Below are positions 1 through 8,668 of a DNA stretch of 60,878 bases, piece by piece (position 1 is the stretch's first letter; each line of letters opens with the position of its first letter). Source of the DNA: Clostridium sp. AM34-11AC (GTDB lineage: Bacteria; Bacillota; Clostridia; Lachnospirales; Lachnospiraceae); NCBI RefSeq assembly GCF_003435375.1, contig NZ_QWGL01000020.1, positions 1 to 60,878 of the forward strand, read 5' to 3'. The notes below the pieces were generated by a model. That model saw nothing but the letters and a program-made list of their open reading frames with translations, was not told the origin of the DNA and did not search any database. Position numbers and translations under genes: made by a program.

Positions 1-41
1 TGTCACGGCGGAGGTCGTGGGTTCGAATCCCATCCGGGTCG
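1..41 (+). tRNA. tRNA-Asp(GTC), 3' part only
   Basis: The window begins inside the anticodon loop. The GTC anticodon is at 2-4, followed by the 3' anticodon stem, a T arm with a TTCGAAT loop, and a 3' acceptor strand ending in discriminator G41, the base expected for tRNA-Asp. No CCA is encoded. The 5' half lies outside the window. Confidence 0.85.
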
Positions 42-89
42 CGCATACATTTAGGTTTCCAGTATGTATGTAAGTATTATTTAAAATTT

Positions 90-162
90 GGGGTCTTAGC
101 TCAGCTGGGAGAGCATCTGCCTTACAAGCAGAGGGTCATAGGTTCGAGCCCTATAGGCCCCA
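90..162 (+). tRNA. tRNA-Val(TAC)
   Basis: A full cloverleaf can be drawn. The acceptor strands ggggtct and aggcccc pair over 7 bp. The D arm holds AGCTCAGCTGGGAGAGC. The anticodon TAC is at 123-125 in a 7-nt loop, and the T loop is TTCGAGC. The discriminator is A162 and CCA is not encoded. Confidence 0.95.
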
Positions 163-178
163 TTTTTAGACAGTACAT

Positions 179-251
179 GCCGATGTGGCTCAATTGGCAG
201 AGCAGCTGATTTGTAATCAGCAGGTTATCGGTTCGAGTCCGATTATCGGCT
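179..251 (+). tRNA. tRNA-Thr(TGT)
   Basis: The acceptor strands gccgatg and tatcggc pair with one G-T wobble. The anticodon TGT is at 212-214 and the T loop is TTCGAGT. The discriminator is T251, as common for bacterial tRNA-Thr. CCA is not encoded. Confidence 0.95.
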
Positions 252-279
252 TTAGTTTTAAAAACTAAATAATTCTTAT

Positions 280-361
280 GGGCGGATTCCCGAGTGGCCA
301 AAGGGGACAGACTGTAAATCTGCTGCAACTTGCTTCGGTGGTTCGAATCCACCTCCGCCCA
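280..361 (+). tRNA. tRNA-Tyr(GTA)
   Basis: This is a class II tRNA with a long variable arm, about 82 nt. The acceptor strands gggcgga and tccgccc pair perfectly. The anticodon GTA is at 314-316. The variable arm runs around ctgcaacttgcttcgg, and the T loop is TTCGAAT. Confidence 0.95.
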
Positions 362-414
362 TTAAATAGGTATTGATTTTTCGATATTTATTTTGTATAA
401 TTAAAAAGCATCGT

Positions 415-488
<74 letters not shown>

Positions 489-492
489 TTAT

Positions 493-565
<73 letters not shown>

Positions 566-585
566 TTACAACTTCATAGTTGTAT

Positions 586-658
586 GGGATATTAGCTCAG
601 TCGGTAGAGCACTTGACTTTTAATCAAGTTGTCCGGGGTTCGAATCCCCGATGTCTCA
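586..658 (+). tRNA. tRNA-Lys(TTT)
   Basis: The acceptor strands gggatat and atgtctc pair with two wobbles. The anticodon TTT is at 619-621, the T loop is TTCGAAT and the discriminator is A658. It is the last tRNA of the array and is followed directly by a terminator hairpin. Confidence 0.95.
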
Positions 659-665
659 TTAAGTT

Positions 666-692
666 GCGGAAGCCGAGAGGTTTCCGCTTTTT
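666..692 (+). terminator. Intrinsic terminator of the tRNA array
   Basis: The arms gcggaa (666-671) and ttccgc (682-687) flank a 10-nt loop and are followed by a T run at 688-692. Confidence 0.75.
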
Positions 693-710
693 AGTATTCT
701 AAAGTTTGCT

Positions 711-752
711 AAAAAAGAGGTTGCTGCACATTCACACAGCAACCTCTTTTTA
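711..752. terminator. Bidirectional terminator between tRNA array and AIM24 gene
   Basis: A long hairpin: aaaaagaggttgctg pairs with cagcaacctcttttt across a short loop. It has A runs on the left and T runs on the right, so it can stop transcription from both sides. It most likely ends the minus-strand AIM24-family gene. Confidence 0.75.
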
Positions 753-783
753 GGTTAAAGTATATGTTGTTGAAAGTCGAAGA

Positions 784-1470
784 TCAGTTTGATTTTGTCG
801 GAATGAACTGTGCAATGCGTCCGGCGAAATCAGCGATATTCTGAGTCTGAAGGATCACACGGCCAGGACCGGTAAGCTTTGTGAGGAAGAGACCTTCGCC
901 GCCGAAAAAGATGTTTCCAAGGCCTTTGATCGTCTCAACTTCATATTTTACGGTTTTCTCGAACGCAACGATATTTCCTGTATCAACTTTGATCACTTCG
1001 CCCGGTGCAAGCTGTTTCTCGACAACATCGCCGTCGATTTCGAGAAAGGCCATTCCGGAACCGGAGATGGATTCAAGGATGAAGCCTTCGCCGCCAAACA
1101 GTCCGGAAGTAAATTTCTTTGTGAAGGTGACATCAAGATTTACAGAATCCTGTGCGCAGAGGAATGCACCTTTCTGGCAGATCATGCCGCCGTTTTCTGC
1201 CGCGTCGATCGGAAGAACCTGACCAGGTACAGTTGACGCAAATGCGATCGTGGCACCCGGAGCATCCGCACGGTAGGTAGCCATAAACATGGATTCACCG
1301 GCAAACATGCGGCCAAGACCTTTCATAAATCCGCCGCGTGTGTTTGTGGACATGGAAATCCCTTCAGACATCCAGGACATTCCGCCGGACTGTGTATACA
1401 TGGTTTCGCCTGGAGCATCAAATTTGATCTCAACTGCAGGGATAGTTGTGCCAATAATTCTGTATTTCAT
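784..1470 (-). CDS. AIM24 / TIGR00266 family protein
   Basis: A 228-residue protein of the AIM24 (TIGR00266) family, a widespread family with a beta-sandwich fold and no established biochemical role in bacteria. It shows the internal pseudo-repeat typical of the family. The glycine-rich motif GLFGGEGFILESISG near residues 122-136 recurs as IFFGGEGLFLTKLTG near residue 190, and there are many short hydrophobic beta-like stretches. No signal peptide or membrane helix is visible, so it is probably cytosolic. The start is supported by an AGAGAGG ribosome site just upstream (minus strand). It stands alone on the minus strand between the tRNA terminator and a divergently oriented lipoprotein gene. 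The family call is firm; the function is unknown. Confidence 0.85.
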   Translation of the reverse strand: MKYRIIGTTIPAVEIKFDAPGETMYTQSGGMSWMSEGISMSTNTRGGFMKGLGRMFAGESMFMATYRADAPGATIAFASTVPGQVLPIDAAENGGMICQKGAFLCAQDSVNLDVTFTKKFTSGLFGGEGFILESISGSGMAFLEIDGDVVEKQLAPGEVIKVDTGNIVAFEKTVKYEVETIKGLGNIFFGGEGLFLTKLTGPGRVILQTQNIADFAGRIAQFIPTKSN

Positions 1471-1777
1471 AGGATCCTCTCTTTCTGGCGTATTGAACGA
1501 TGAAAATACGCTTGTATTGCTGTATCCAAAAGATACACAAGGGTGAACAAATATATTATATCATACTCTGCCGATAGTTACAGAAGAAATACTGGAATGA
1601 AATTTACATGAAATTTACAGTGAAAAATCCTGTTTATGAAAATAACAAAATGATAACATGTTTACAGTTTCCTTAAATATGGGGGTGCTCGCTTGTGTGA
1701 AAAAATTATGGATGATAGAATATCGGTAACAAGTTCAGTGACAGGCGAGTTCAGTTTTGGAAAAAGAAGGTGGCAAG
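1471..1777. other. Divergent intergenic region
   Basis: This 307-nt gene-free stretch separates the minus-strand AIM24 gene from the plus-strand lipoprotein gene. It holds the minus-strand extended -10 promoter and a small inverted repeat, tgtatc...gatacaca, near 1521-1538. No convincing sigma-A promoter was found for the plus-strand gene; a TTTACA at 1614-1619 has no good -10 partner. Confidence 0.4.
1555..1563 (-). promoter_or_regulatory. Extended -10 promoter of the AIM24 gene
   Basis: On the minus strand this reads TGA followed directly by TATAAT, a TGn-TATAAT extended -10 element. It lies about 85 nt upstream of the start codon. The -35 (CTGTAA, 17-nt spacing) is weak, as is often the case with extended -10 promoters. 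Confidence 0.5.
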
Positions 1778-3049
1778 GTGAAAAAGATTTGGATGATGAC
1801 GGCAGCTTTAGGACTAGGAATCTGGCTGACAGGGTGTTCGCCGGCTTTTGTTCCGGTAGAAGATCCGAGTGAGCCACAGACAGAGGAACGAAATAGTCCT
1901 GAAACGGAAAAAGAAGATCAGAGGGAAAATCTGGCCTTTCAGCCACTTTCGAAGGAAGAACGTCGGTGGATCGTAACAGAATTGGAATCCTTTGATGGAG
2001 ATCATAAATTTTCGGATATGGATCCGGAAAAGGCAGCATCCTGCGGCGGAGAGATCCGGGATGCGTATGATTTTGTTGGACGGGAGACGGAAAATGGTTA
2101 CGGGTATGTCCTGGGATTTCGAAAAGGCAAGGAGGATCCGCTGAAAGATCTCAGCATTTACAGCATTGATGATGTGATCGAGGCTGAAAAGTGGAACGAG
2201 GACGAAAGTATTTTTGAAAAAGTATATACTTTCGAAAATGTTTATGAAATGTATTACACGGAAGCAAAGGATGTTCTGTTTTTTGTTCCGAGCGGAATAG
2301 AAGAACCGGAAGAACTCAGAAAAGCGTTTACATATAGCCTCTGTGACGGTGACGAGGGGGTCCGGTATCTGGAGACTGTAAAGAAGCGCGGCGTGCGGAT
2401 GTCACCACCGGAGGACGGCGGATATCTTACCGTCCGAAGATTTGAAGATGCAGAGGTACTGGAGGAATATATTCCTTTGACTGAGGATCAAGAGAAAGAG
2501 ATCACCGGCTCGGATGAGATCATTGATCCGGTCATGTATGGAATAGATGGGATCACATATGCGGCAAGCCAGGAAATTTATGAGTCAGAAAACCCGGATC
2601 CGGATGAGATCACGGTTCCGGCATTAAAAATTGCAGAGGAAAAATGTGAATTTCAGACGGTCGGAACGGAAGACATGAAAGAAATTACAAGTGCGGAACT
2701 TGAGGTGGTCCCGATTTCCAAAGAGCTGGAGAAAAACACCGATTTGGCGCGCAAAGATTCTGCTGACTCGGAGGTCGTAGGGATTTCCGAGATGCTGCAG
2801 GATCCGGAATTGTTAAAAAGGCTGGAGGAGATCCTGGCGGGGGCATCTTTTGATGAAGCGAAAGAATGTCCGTATAACGGGATCCTGACGCTGACAAAGG
2901 CGGATGGGACACAGGTAGTGGTGAGACTGGCATCGGACGGATGCGATTCGATGGTTTATGGCAGCTATAGCTTTTATCAGGCAGCCGGGGGTGAAGTCGC
3001 GGAAATTTGGGATATGTTTCCGGAGGTAAAAGCGGAGATTGTAAAGTAA
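1778..3049 (+). CDS. Secreted lipoprotein of unknown function
   Basis: A 423-residue predicted lipoprotein. The N terminus VKKIWMMTAALGLGIWL is followed by lipobox LTGC, giving lipidation at the cysteine about residue 19. A Glu/Pro-rich linker follows, then a long acidic mature domain. I do not recognise the family. The mature part has two sections, roughly residues 60-250 and 260-423, and the C-terminal section ends with a compact beta-rich unit (NGILTLTKADGTQVVVRL). The GTG start at 1778 is preferred because AGAAGG lies 7-12 nt upstream and the signal peptide then begins with the expected Lys pair; an in-frame TTG at 1757 would add seven residues without a better ribosome site. No functional partner is evident nearby. 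Confidence 0.7.
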   Translation: MKKIWMMTAALGLGIWLTGCSPAFVPVEDPSEPQTEERNSPETEKEDQRENLAFQPLSKEERRWIVTELESFDGDHKFSDMDPEKAASCGGEIRDAYDFVGRETENGYGYVLGFRKGKEDPLKDLSIYSIDDVIEAEKWNEDESIFEKVYTFENVYEMYYTEAKDVLFFVPSGIEEPEELRKAFTYSLCDGDEGVRYLETVKKRGVRMSPPEDGGYLTVRRFEDAEVLEEYIPLTEDQEKEITGSDEIIDPVMYGIDGITYAASQEIYESENPDPDEITVPALKIAEEKCEFQTVGTEDMKEITSAELEVVPISKELEKNTDLARKDSADSEVVGISEMLQDPELLKRLEEILAGASFDEAKECPYNGILTLTKADGTQVVVRLASDGCDSMVYGSYSFYQAAGGEVAEIWDMFPEVKAEIVK

Positions 3050-3077
3050 GCCGGCGTTTGTAGTATTGACATTTCTT

Positions 3078-3197
3078 ATGGAATACAGACAGATATTAGA
3101 CTGGGTGAACAAAGAAGACTGGAGTGCATTATTGGATGTAGGACAGTCGCAGATTGAGAAACTTCTCTCGGAGCAAAAAGAAAAAAATATTTTATAA
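3078..3197 (+). CDS. Possible 39-residue peptide
   Basis: An open frame begins at an ATG 28 nt after the lipoprotein gene and ends at TAA. It encodes a charged, amphipathic peptide starting MEYRQILDWVNKEDWSALL. The composition is protein-like (alternating hydrophobic and charged residues, one likely helix), but there is no good ribosome site and no recognised family. It could be a real small gene or the remnant of a longer one. Low confidence. Confidence 0.25.
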   Translation: MEYRQILDWVNKEDWSALLDVGQSQIEKLLSEQKEKNIL

Positions 3198-3271
3198 CGA
3201 ATGCGGATGCGAATTTGACGGACAACTCCCAGTTCATTTGCAGGCGGATGGGAAACAGGAGAATAAAAATT

Positions 3272-4843
3272 TTGAATTACAGAAAAGAAAAACAGCCGGG
3301 ACTTTTAGAACGGCTGACAGAATATGCGGGCTCGGATGCGTATCCATTTCATATGCCGGGACATAAAAGACGGGAGATTACGGATGGGATCCCGGGGGGA
3401 TTTCCGGACCCGTATGGGATCGATATCACGGAGATCGATGGGTTTGACAACCTGCATCATGCGGAAGGAATTTTGAAGGACGCCATGGATGAGGCGGCTG
3501 CGATCTACGGGACGGACCGGTCCTGGTATCTTGTGAATGGGAGTACCTGCGGGATTTTAAGTGCAGTTTTTGCGACTACGGAAAACGGCGGAAAGATCCT
3601 GACAGCGAGAAACTGTCATAAGGCGGTGTACCATGCGATCTGCCTGAACCGGCTGGAGGCGGAGTATCTGTATCCGGAGGAGATCACGGAATTCGGGATC
3701 AATGGAGGAATCCGTGCGGAGGATGTGAGAAAAGCGCTTGAAAAGGATGCGATGCACTGTGCGGGAAATTCGGGGGATGTGAGAGGAAAAATCACGAAAA
3801 TCCAGGCAGTGCTCATCACATCCCCAACCTATGAAGGCGTGGTGTCGGATATCCGGGCGATCGCGGATGCGGCTCATGAATACGGGATCCCATTGATCGT
3901 CGATGAGGCGCATGGGGCACATCTGGAGTATGCAGATCAGTGTCACAGCTTTCCGAAATCGGCGTTGGAATACGGGGCTGATATCGTGATCCAGAGCCTT
4001 CATAAGACGTTGCCATGCTTTACACAGACGGCAATCCTGCATGTGAAGGGAAAACTTGTGGATCAGGACAGAATTTCGAGGTATTTGTCCATGTTTCAGA
4101 CATCCAGCCCGTCATACCTTTTTATGGCTGGGATGGAGCGGTGCATCCGGTATATGGATGGGGACGGAAGAAATGGGATGGTCCGGTATGAGAAAAGACT
4201 GGAGCGCTTTATGGAGCGGATGGAAGGACTTCAGGTACTTGAGGTCCTGGACCGGGAAATCTGTGGGAAATATCGGACGGTGGCCGGATGGGATCCGTCG
4301 AAGATCGTGGTTTCCACGATGTGCGCAGAGGATTTTCATGGGGAAGAGCTGGCGGAGACACTGCGGAGAAAATACCATCTTGAGATGGAGATGACAGCGC
4401 CGGAGTATGTGATCGCGATGACGTCGCTGATGGACACGGAGGAAGGATTTGAGCGGCTTGGAACGGCGCTGCGGGAGATTGACGGGGCGCTGAGACACCG
4501 CACGGAGTCCGGGCGAAAGGAGAAAGCAGCTAGTGAGACTCCAGAAGGCCTGGAATCTAAACTTTCGCACCCGGTCAGGAGAATGCTCATCTGCGAGGCG
4601 ATGAATGCCGATACGGAGCGCACAGCGCTTCAGGATACGGTCGGGAAGGTATCTGCGGAGTTTGTGTATCTGTATCCGCCGGGAATCCCGATCATCGCGC
4701 CGGGAGAGGTCTTCACGGATGCGATCGTGGAGAAGATCATGGCGTATAAGGCAGCAGGGCTTCTTGTTCAGGGACCGGCTGATCCGGATGCGGACGTGAT
4801 CTTAACATGTCAGACGCCAGGGCTTGTTCATAAAGGATGCTGA
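3272..4843 (+). CDS. PLP-dependent Orn/Lys/Arg decarboxylase family protein
   Basis: A 523-residue fold-type I PLP enzyme of the Orn/Lys/Arg decarboxylase family, the short Gram-positive form related to SpeA/Cad proteins. Visible signatures: PFHMPGHKR near residues 25-33, the family's N-terminal motif; IVDEAHGAH with Asp211, which contacts the PLP ring; and SLHKTL with Lys245, the Schiff-base lysine. The C-terminal domain contains the typical YPPGIPIIAPGE motif. It would decarboxylate arginine, lysine or ornithine to a polyamine; the substrate cannot be read from sequence. The TTG start at 3272 is chosen because AGGAG lies 10 nt upstream and the N terminus then matches the family; the longest frame begins at 3215 without a ribosome site. 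It lies upstream of a guanylate-kinase-like gene, an arrangement I believe is common in Clostridia. Confidence 0.85.
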   Translation: MNYRKEKQPGLLERLTEYAGSDAYPFHMPGHKRREITDGIPGGFPDPYGIDITEIDGFDNLHHAEGILKDAMDEAAAIYGTDRSWYLVNGSTCGILSAVFATTENGGKILTARNCHKAVYHAICLNRLEAEYLYPEEITEFGINGGIRAEDVRKALEKDAMHCAGNSGDVRGKITKIQAVLITSPTYEGVVSDIRAIADAAHEYGIPLIVDEAHGAHLEYADQCHSFPKSALEYGADIVIQSLHKTLPCFTQTAILHVKGKLVDQDRISRYLSMFQTSSPSYLFMAGMERCIRYMDGDGRNGMVRYEKRLERFMERMEGLQVLEVLDREICGKYRTVAGWDPSKIVVSTMCAEDFHGEELAETLRRKYHLEMEMTAPEYVIAMTSLMDTEEGFERLGTALREIDGALRHRTESGRKEKAASETPEGLESKLSHPVRRMLICEAMNADTERTALQDTVGKVSAEFVYLYPPGIPIIAPGEVFTDAIVEKIMAYKAAGLLVQGPADPDADVILTCQTPGLVHKGC

Positions 4844-5097
4844 TGAGTATGCTGCTGGGGAAGGAAATCGTTAGTGATTCAATTATTTTTCCAAGCAGGA
4901 ACAGGAATTCTTACATCGTATAAGTGGAGACGCGGATCCCGTGAAATTATCGAGCGAGGATGGAAACAACGGTTGCACGGGACCTCTGATTTTGATACAA
5001 TGAAAAGATAGAACCTGAAAAGTGGTTGTAAAAGTTCGATCGAGAAGTCTTATCTGACAGGGATAAAAATTATAATACAGAAGGCTGAGAGAAACAA

Positions 5098-5679
5098 ATG
5101 GGCAGGATATATTATCTTCTTGGAAAGAGCGCGACAGGAAAAGATACACTGTATAAGGAAATCCTGAAACGGAGACCAAAGCTGCGGACGGTGACGATGT
5201 ATACAACAAGACCGATCCGGGAAGGCGAGACGGACGGAGTGGAATATTTCTTTACCGGTCGAGAGGAGCTGGAGCGGCAGCTGGCTTCCGGAAAGGTGAT
5301 CGAGTCGAGAACTTATCAGACGATCGCTGGTCCGTGGACTTACTATACAGTGGATGACGGGCAGTTTGATGTTGCCGACGACGAGTCCTGTCTTATGATC
5401 GGGACACTGGAATCTTACGAGAAGATGTGTGCCTATTTTGAAGCGGGAAAGATGGTCCCGGTCTATATCGAGGTCCCGGACGGGATCCGGCTTCTAAGGG
5501 CCGTCAAACGCGAGGAAAACCAGAAAAGGCCGAATTATCGGGAAGTCTGCCGGAGATACCTTGCAGACGAAAAAGATTTTTCAGAGGAAAATCTGGAACG
5601 CCTGGGAATTACGAAGAGATATCAGAATACGGATATGGAAATCTGCGTGGAAGAAATCCTAAGGGATTTGGATAAATAA
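5098..5679 (+). CDS. Guanylate kinase family protein
   Basis: A 193-residue guanylate-kinase-like protein. The P-loop GKSATGKD is at residues 9-16, and TMYTTRPIREGETDGVEYFF matches the GMP-binding region of Gmk (TTRxxRxGExxGxxYxF). It is divergent from standard Gmk (GxSGxGKS P-loop), so it may be a second, specialised paralogue rather than the essential enzyme. The start is preceded by GAGAGA 7 nt upstream. The 254-nt gap before it contains a TATAAT at 5071-5076 without a clear -35, so a separate promoter is possible. It precedes holB in the same direction. Confidence 0.75.
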   Translation: MGRIYYLLGKSATGKDTLYKEILKRRPKLRTVTMYTTRPIREGETDGVEYFFTGREELERQLASGKVIESRTYQTIAGPWTYYTVDDGQFDVADDESCLMIGTLESYEKMCAYFEAGKMVPVYIEVPDGIRLLRAVKREENQKRPNYREVCRRYLADEKDFSEENLERLGITKRYQNTDMEICVEEILRDLDK

Positions 5680-5815
5680 CTTTTTATAGGCGCTATTTTG
5701 TGGTAAGATAAAATGGAAACACCGTTATCGGGAACAGTTAAATGTTCTGTTTGAACCGGGAAGATCCGGCGAAAAAGGCAGTGCCGGAACTAACAGGATG
5801 AGGAGGGATGCGGCT

Positions 5816-6823
5816 ATGTCAGAAGAAAAGATCATGGGATTTGAAGAGATCCTCGGGAATGAGATGGTGAAAGATCACTTTAAAAAGGCGATCCAGAACC
5901 ATAAGATCTCACATGCTTATATCCTGACGGGAGAAGCCGGCATGGGAAGAAAATCGATCGCGAATGCGTTTGCAATGACGCTCCTGTGCGAGAAAGGCGG
6001 AAGTGAGCCGTGTATGATGTGCCATTCCTGCAAGCAGGTGATGAGCGGAAACCACCCGGATCTCATCTATGTAACACATGAAAAGCCGGGAAGCATCGGC
6101 GTGGATGATGTGCGGGAACAGATCAACGATACGATCATGATCCGCCCGTACAGCAGTTATTATAAGATCTATATCGTGGATGAGGCGGAAAAGATGACAG
6201 TTCAGGCGCAGAACGCCTTATTAAAGACCATTGAAGAGCCGCCGGCCTATGCGGTCATCATTCTGATCACGACAAATCAGGAGGCGTTTTTACCGACGAT
6301 CCTCTCCAGATGTGTCCAGATGAAGTTAAAGCCGCTTAAGGATTTCACGATCAAGAGTTACCTGACCCAGAATCTCCATATTGCGGAGAAGGATGCGGAT
6401 ATCTGCGCTGCATTCGCAAGGGGAAATCTCGGAAAGGCGATTCATCTGGCTTCGTCGGATGAATTTAGGGAACTTTTCCAGAAGGTCATGGTTCTCGTGA
6501 AAAACGTGGGAACTATGGATATTTCGATGCTTCTGGATTGTATCCGGGAGATGAAAGAGCAGAACTTTGATATCGGTGAGGTGCTGGACTTAATGCAGCT
6601 CTGGTACCGGGATGTGCTCATGTTCAAGGTCACCAAGGACATGAACCTGCTGATTTTCAAGGATGAATATAAAATGATCAACGAGACGGGTGAGAAAGTC
6701 GATTATGCCGGGCTGGAAGCAATTTTGGCGGCGATCGACACGGCAAGAACACGTTTAAATGCGAACGTAAATATGGAATTAGCGATGGAATTACTTCTGC
6801 TGACCATGAAGCATCCGTCATAA
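5816..6823 (+). CDS. holB: DNA polymerase III subunit delta'
   Basis: A 335-residue clamp-loader subunit with an AAA+ fold. The P-loop-like GEAGMGRKS is at residues 39-47. The four zinc cysteines are C58, C66, C69 and C72 (C-x7-C-x2-C-x2-C). The Walker B-like region reads IYIVDEAEKM, followed by NALLKTIEEPP and the SRC motif (ILSRCVQ), all diagnostic of DnaX/HolB proteins. It opens the sliding clamp together with delta and tau/gamma. The ATG at 5816 has GGAGGG 9 nt upstream; the longer frame from 5798 begins on top of that site. The downstream order ricT, methyltransferase, rsmI matches the conserved holB-yaaT-yabB-rsmI block of Firmicutes. Confidence 0.93.
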   Translation: MSEEKIMGFEEILGNEMVKDHFKKAIQNHKISHAYILTGEAGMGRKSIANAFAMTLLCEKGGSEPCMMCHSCKQVMSGNHPDLIYVTHEKPGSIGVDDVREQINDTIMIRPYSSYYKIYIVDEAEKMTVQAQNALLKTIEEPPAYAVIILITTNQEAFLPTILSRCVQMKLKPLKDFTIKSYLTQNLHIAEKDADICAAFARGNLGKAIHLASSDEFRELFQKVMVLVKNVGTMDISMLLDCIREMKEQNFDIGEVLDLMQLWYRDVLMFKVTKDMNLLIFKDEYKMINETGEKVDYAGLEAILAAIDTARTRLNANVNMELAMELLLLTMKHPS

Positions 6824-6833
6824 GGAGCGAAGA

Positions 6834-7745
6834 ATGACGAAAGTAATTGGGATCCGCTTCCGAAAAGCGGGAAAAGTGTATTATTTCAGTCCTGGTGAGA
6901 ATGAGATCAAGACCGGCGACCATGTGATCGTCGAGACAGCCAGAGGTGTGGAATATGGATATGTGGTGCTTGGAACCCACGAGGTGGATGATAAGAAGGT
7001 GATCCAGCCGTTAAAGTCCGTGATCCGTATGGCGACACCGGCGGATGAGGAGACGGAGCGCCGCAACAAAGAGAAAGAAAAAGAGGCCTTCAAGGTATGC
7101 GTTGAGAAGATCAAGAAGCACAATCTCAGTATGAAGCTCATTGACACGGAGTATACCTTCGATAATAATAAGGTGCTGTTCTATTTTACGGCAGACGGAA
7201 GAATCGATTTCCGTGAGCTGGTAAAGGATCTGGCTTCCGTATTTAAGACAAGGATCGAGCTTCGCCAGATCGGTGTCCGCGATGAGACAAAGATCGTGGG
7301 CGGAATCGGTATCTGCGGAAGACCGCTTTGCTGTGCGTCCTATCTTTCTGAATTTATTCCGGTATCCATCAAAATGGCGAAGGAACAGAATCTGTCCCTG
7401 AACCCGACGAAGATCTCCGGTGTCTGCGGAAGACTGATGTGCTGCTTAAAGTACGAGGAAGATACTTATGAGGAATTAAACGGAAGACTTCCGAATATCG
7501 GCGACTATGTGACAACAGACGACGGTTTAAAGGGCGAGGTCCACAGTGTGAGCATCCTGCGCCAGCTTGTGAAGGTCATTGTGACTGTGAACAACGATGA
7601 GAAGGAGATCCGTGAATATAAAGTGGATCAGTTAAAATTCCGCCCGAAAAAGAGACGGGAAAAGCAGTCCACGAACGATGCGGAGCTTAAGAAGTTAGAG
7701 GCTCTTGAGAAAAAAGAAGGGAAATCAAAACTCGATGACGATTGA
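6834..7745 (+). CDS. ricT: RicT (YaaT/PSP1 family), stage 0 sporulation/RNA maturation factor
   Basis: A 303-residue PSP1-domain protein. In Bacillus, RicT (YaaT) forms the Y-complex with RicA and RicF, carries Fe-S clusters, and supports RNase Y mRNA maturation, sporulation and competence. The PSP1 cysteine motifs are visible as GICGRPLCC near residues 160-167 and GVCGRLMCC near 197-205. The C terminus is Lys/Glu-rich and disordered. The start lies 10 nt after holB with GGAGCG upstream. Its 3' end overlaps the likely start of the next gene, so the two are probably translationally coupled. Confidence 0.92.
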   Translation: MTKVIGIRFRKAGKVYYFSPGENEIKTGDHVIVETARGVEYGYVVLGTHEVDDKKVIQPLKSVIRMATPADEETERRNKEKEKEAFKVCVEKIKKHNLSMKLIDTEYTFDNNKVLFYFTADGRIDFRELVKDLASVFKTRIELRQIGVRDETKIVGGIGICGRPLCCASYLSEFIPVSIKMAKEQNLSLNPTKISGVCGRLMCCLKYEEDTYEELNGRLPNIGDYVTTDDGLKGEVHSVSILRQLVKVIVTVNNDEKEIREYKVDQLKFRPKKRREKQSTNDAELKKLEALEKKEGKSKLDDD

Positions 7746-8472
7746 GTTAAAGGAAAATGAGCGTCTGGATGATCTTCAGAGAAATGGACTGCAGATCATC
7801 CAGAAGACAGATGGGTTCTGCTTTGGTATGGACGCGGTGCTGCTTTCCGGTTTTGCTGCTGTAAAGCCCGGGGAGCGGGTACTGGATCTTGGAACCGGGA
7901 CGGGGATCATTCCGCTTCTTCTTTCCGCAAAGACGGAGGGAGAACATTTTTCAGCGCTTGAGATCCAGGATGAGATTGCCAGGATGGCGGAGCGGAGCGT
8001 AAAATTAAACCATCTGGAAAATAAAATTGAGATCGTACATGGAGATATCAAGGAAGCCAGCCGGATTTTCGGAGCGGCTTCCTTTGATGTCGTTACGACA
8101 AATCCACCGTATATGAATGACTCCCACGGGCTTAAGAATCCGACGGAAGTGAAGGCGATCTCGAGACATGAGGTCCTCTGCACGCTGGAGGATGTTGTGC
8201 GGGAAGGCGCGAAGGTCCTGAAACCGGGCGGAAGGATGTATATGGTCCACCGGCCGCACCGTCTGATCGAGATCTTCGGGACGATGAAGCAGTATAAGCT
8301 GGAGCCGAAGCGGATGAAAATGGTCCATCCGTTCAAGGATAAGGACGCGAACATGGTCCTCATCGAGGCGGTCCGCGGCGGCGGAGCCTGGATGAAGGTC
8401 GAGGCGCCGGTGATCGTTTATAAGGAGCCGGGCGTGTATACGGATGAGATCTATTCGATTTACGGGTATTAA
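7735..8472 (+). CDS. tRNA1(Val) A37 N6-methyltransferase-like protein
   Basis: A 245-residue class I SAM-dependent N6-adenine methyltransferase related to E. coli YfiC/TrmN6 and Bacillus YabB. Motif I (LDLGTGTG) lies near residues 46-53 and the catalytic NPPY is at 123-126. The early motif GFCFGMDAVLLSGFA matches the family's substrate region. The ATG at 7735 overlaps the ricT stop by 11 nt with GAAGGG upstream; the longer frame from 7705 runs deeper into ricT. The family is confident; the tRNA target is by analogy. Confidence 0.85.
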   Translation: MTIELKENERLDDLQRNGLQIIQKTDGFCFGMDAVLLSGFAAVKPGERVLDLGTGTGIIPLLLSAKTEGEHFSALEIQDEIARMAERSVKLNHLENKIEIVHGDIKEASRIFGAASFDVVTTNPPYMNDSHGLKNPTEVKAISRHEVLCTLEDVVREGAKVLKPGGRMYMVHRPHRLIEIFGTMKQYKLEPKRMKMVHPFKDKDANMVLIEAVRGGGAWMKVEAPVIVYKEPGVYTDEIYSIYGY

Positions 8473-8668
8473 ATTGTTGTGAGGGTTCTTTTGGCGGATG
8501 AGCCGGAAAATGTCAGGAATTTTCTAAACGAAAAGCTCCGGATAATGTAGGAATAGTCGCGGATCTTGCCAATCCGGAATGGAATCATCCGTAAACTCGC
8601 GTTACGGAAATGTTGAGATAAAAAGCTGTCGGTGAAAAAGCAGCATCGGGCAGCAGGAGGAATTGGTC

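Noticed and set aside
4844..5097. Independent promoter for the guanylate-kinase-like gene
   Set aside because: TATAAT at 5071-5076 is good, but no acceptable -35 lies at 16-18 nt and there is no extended -10. Not strong enough to call.
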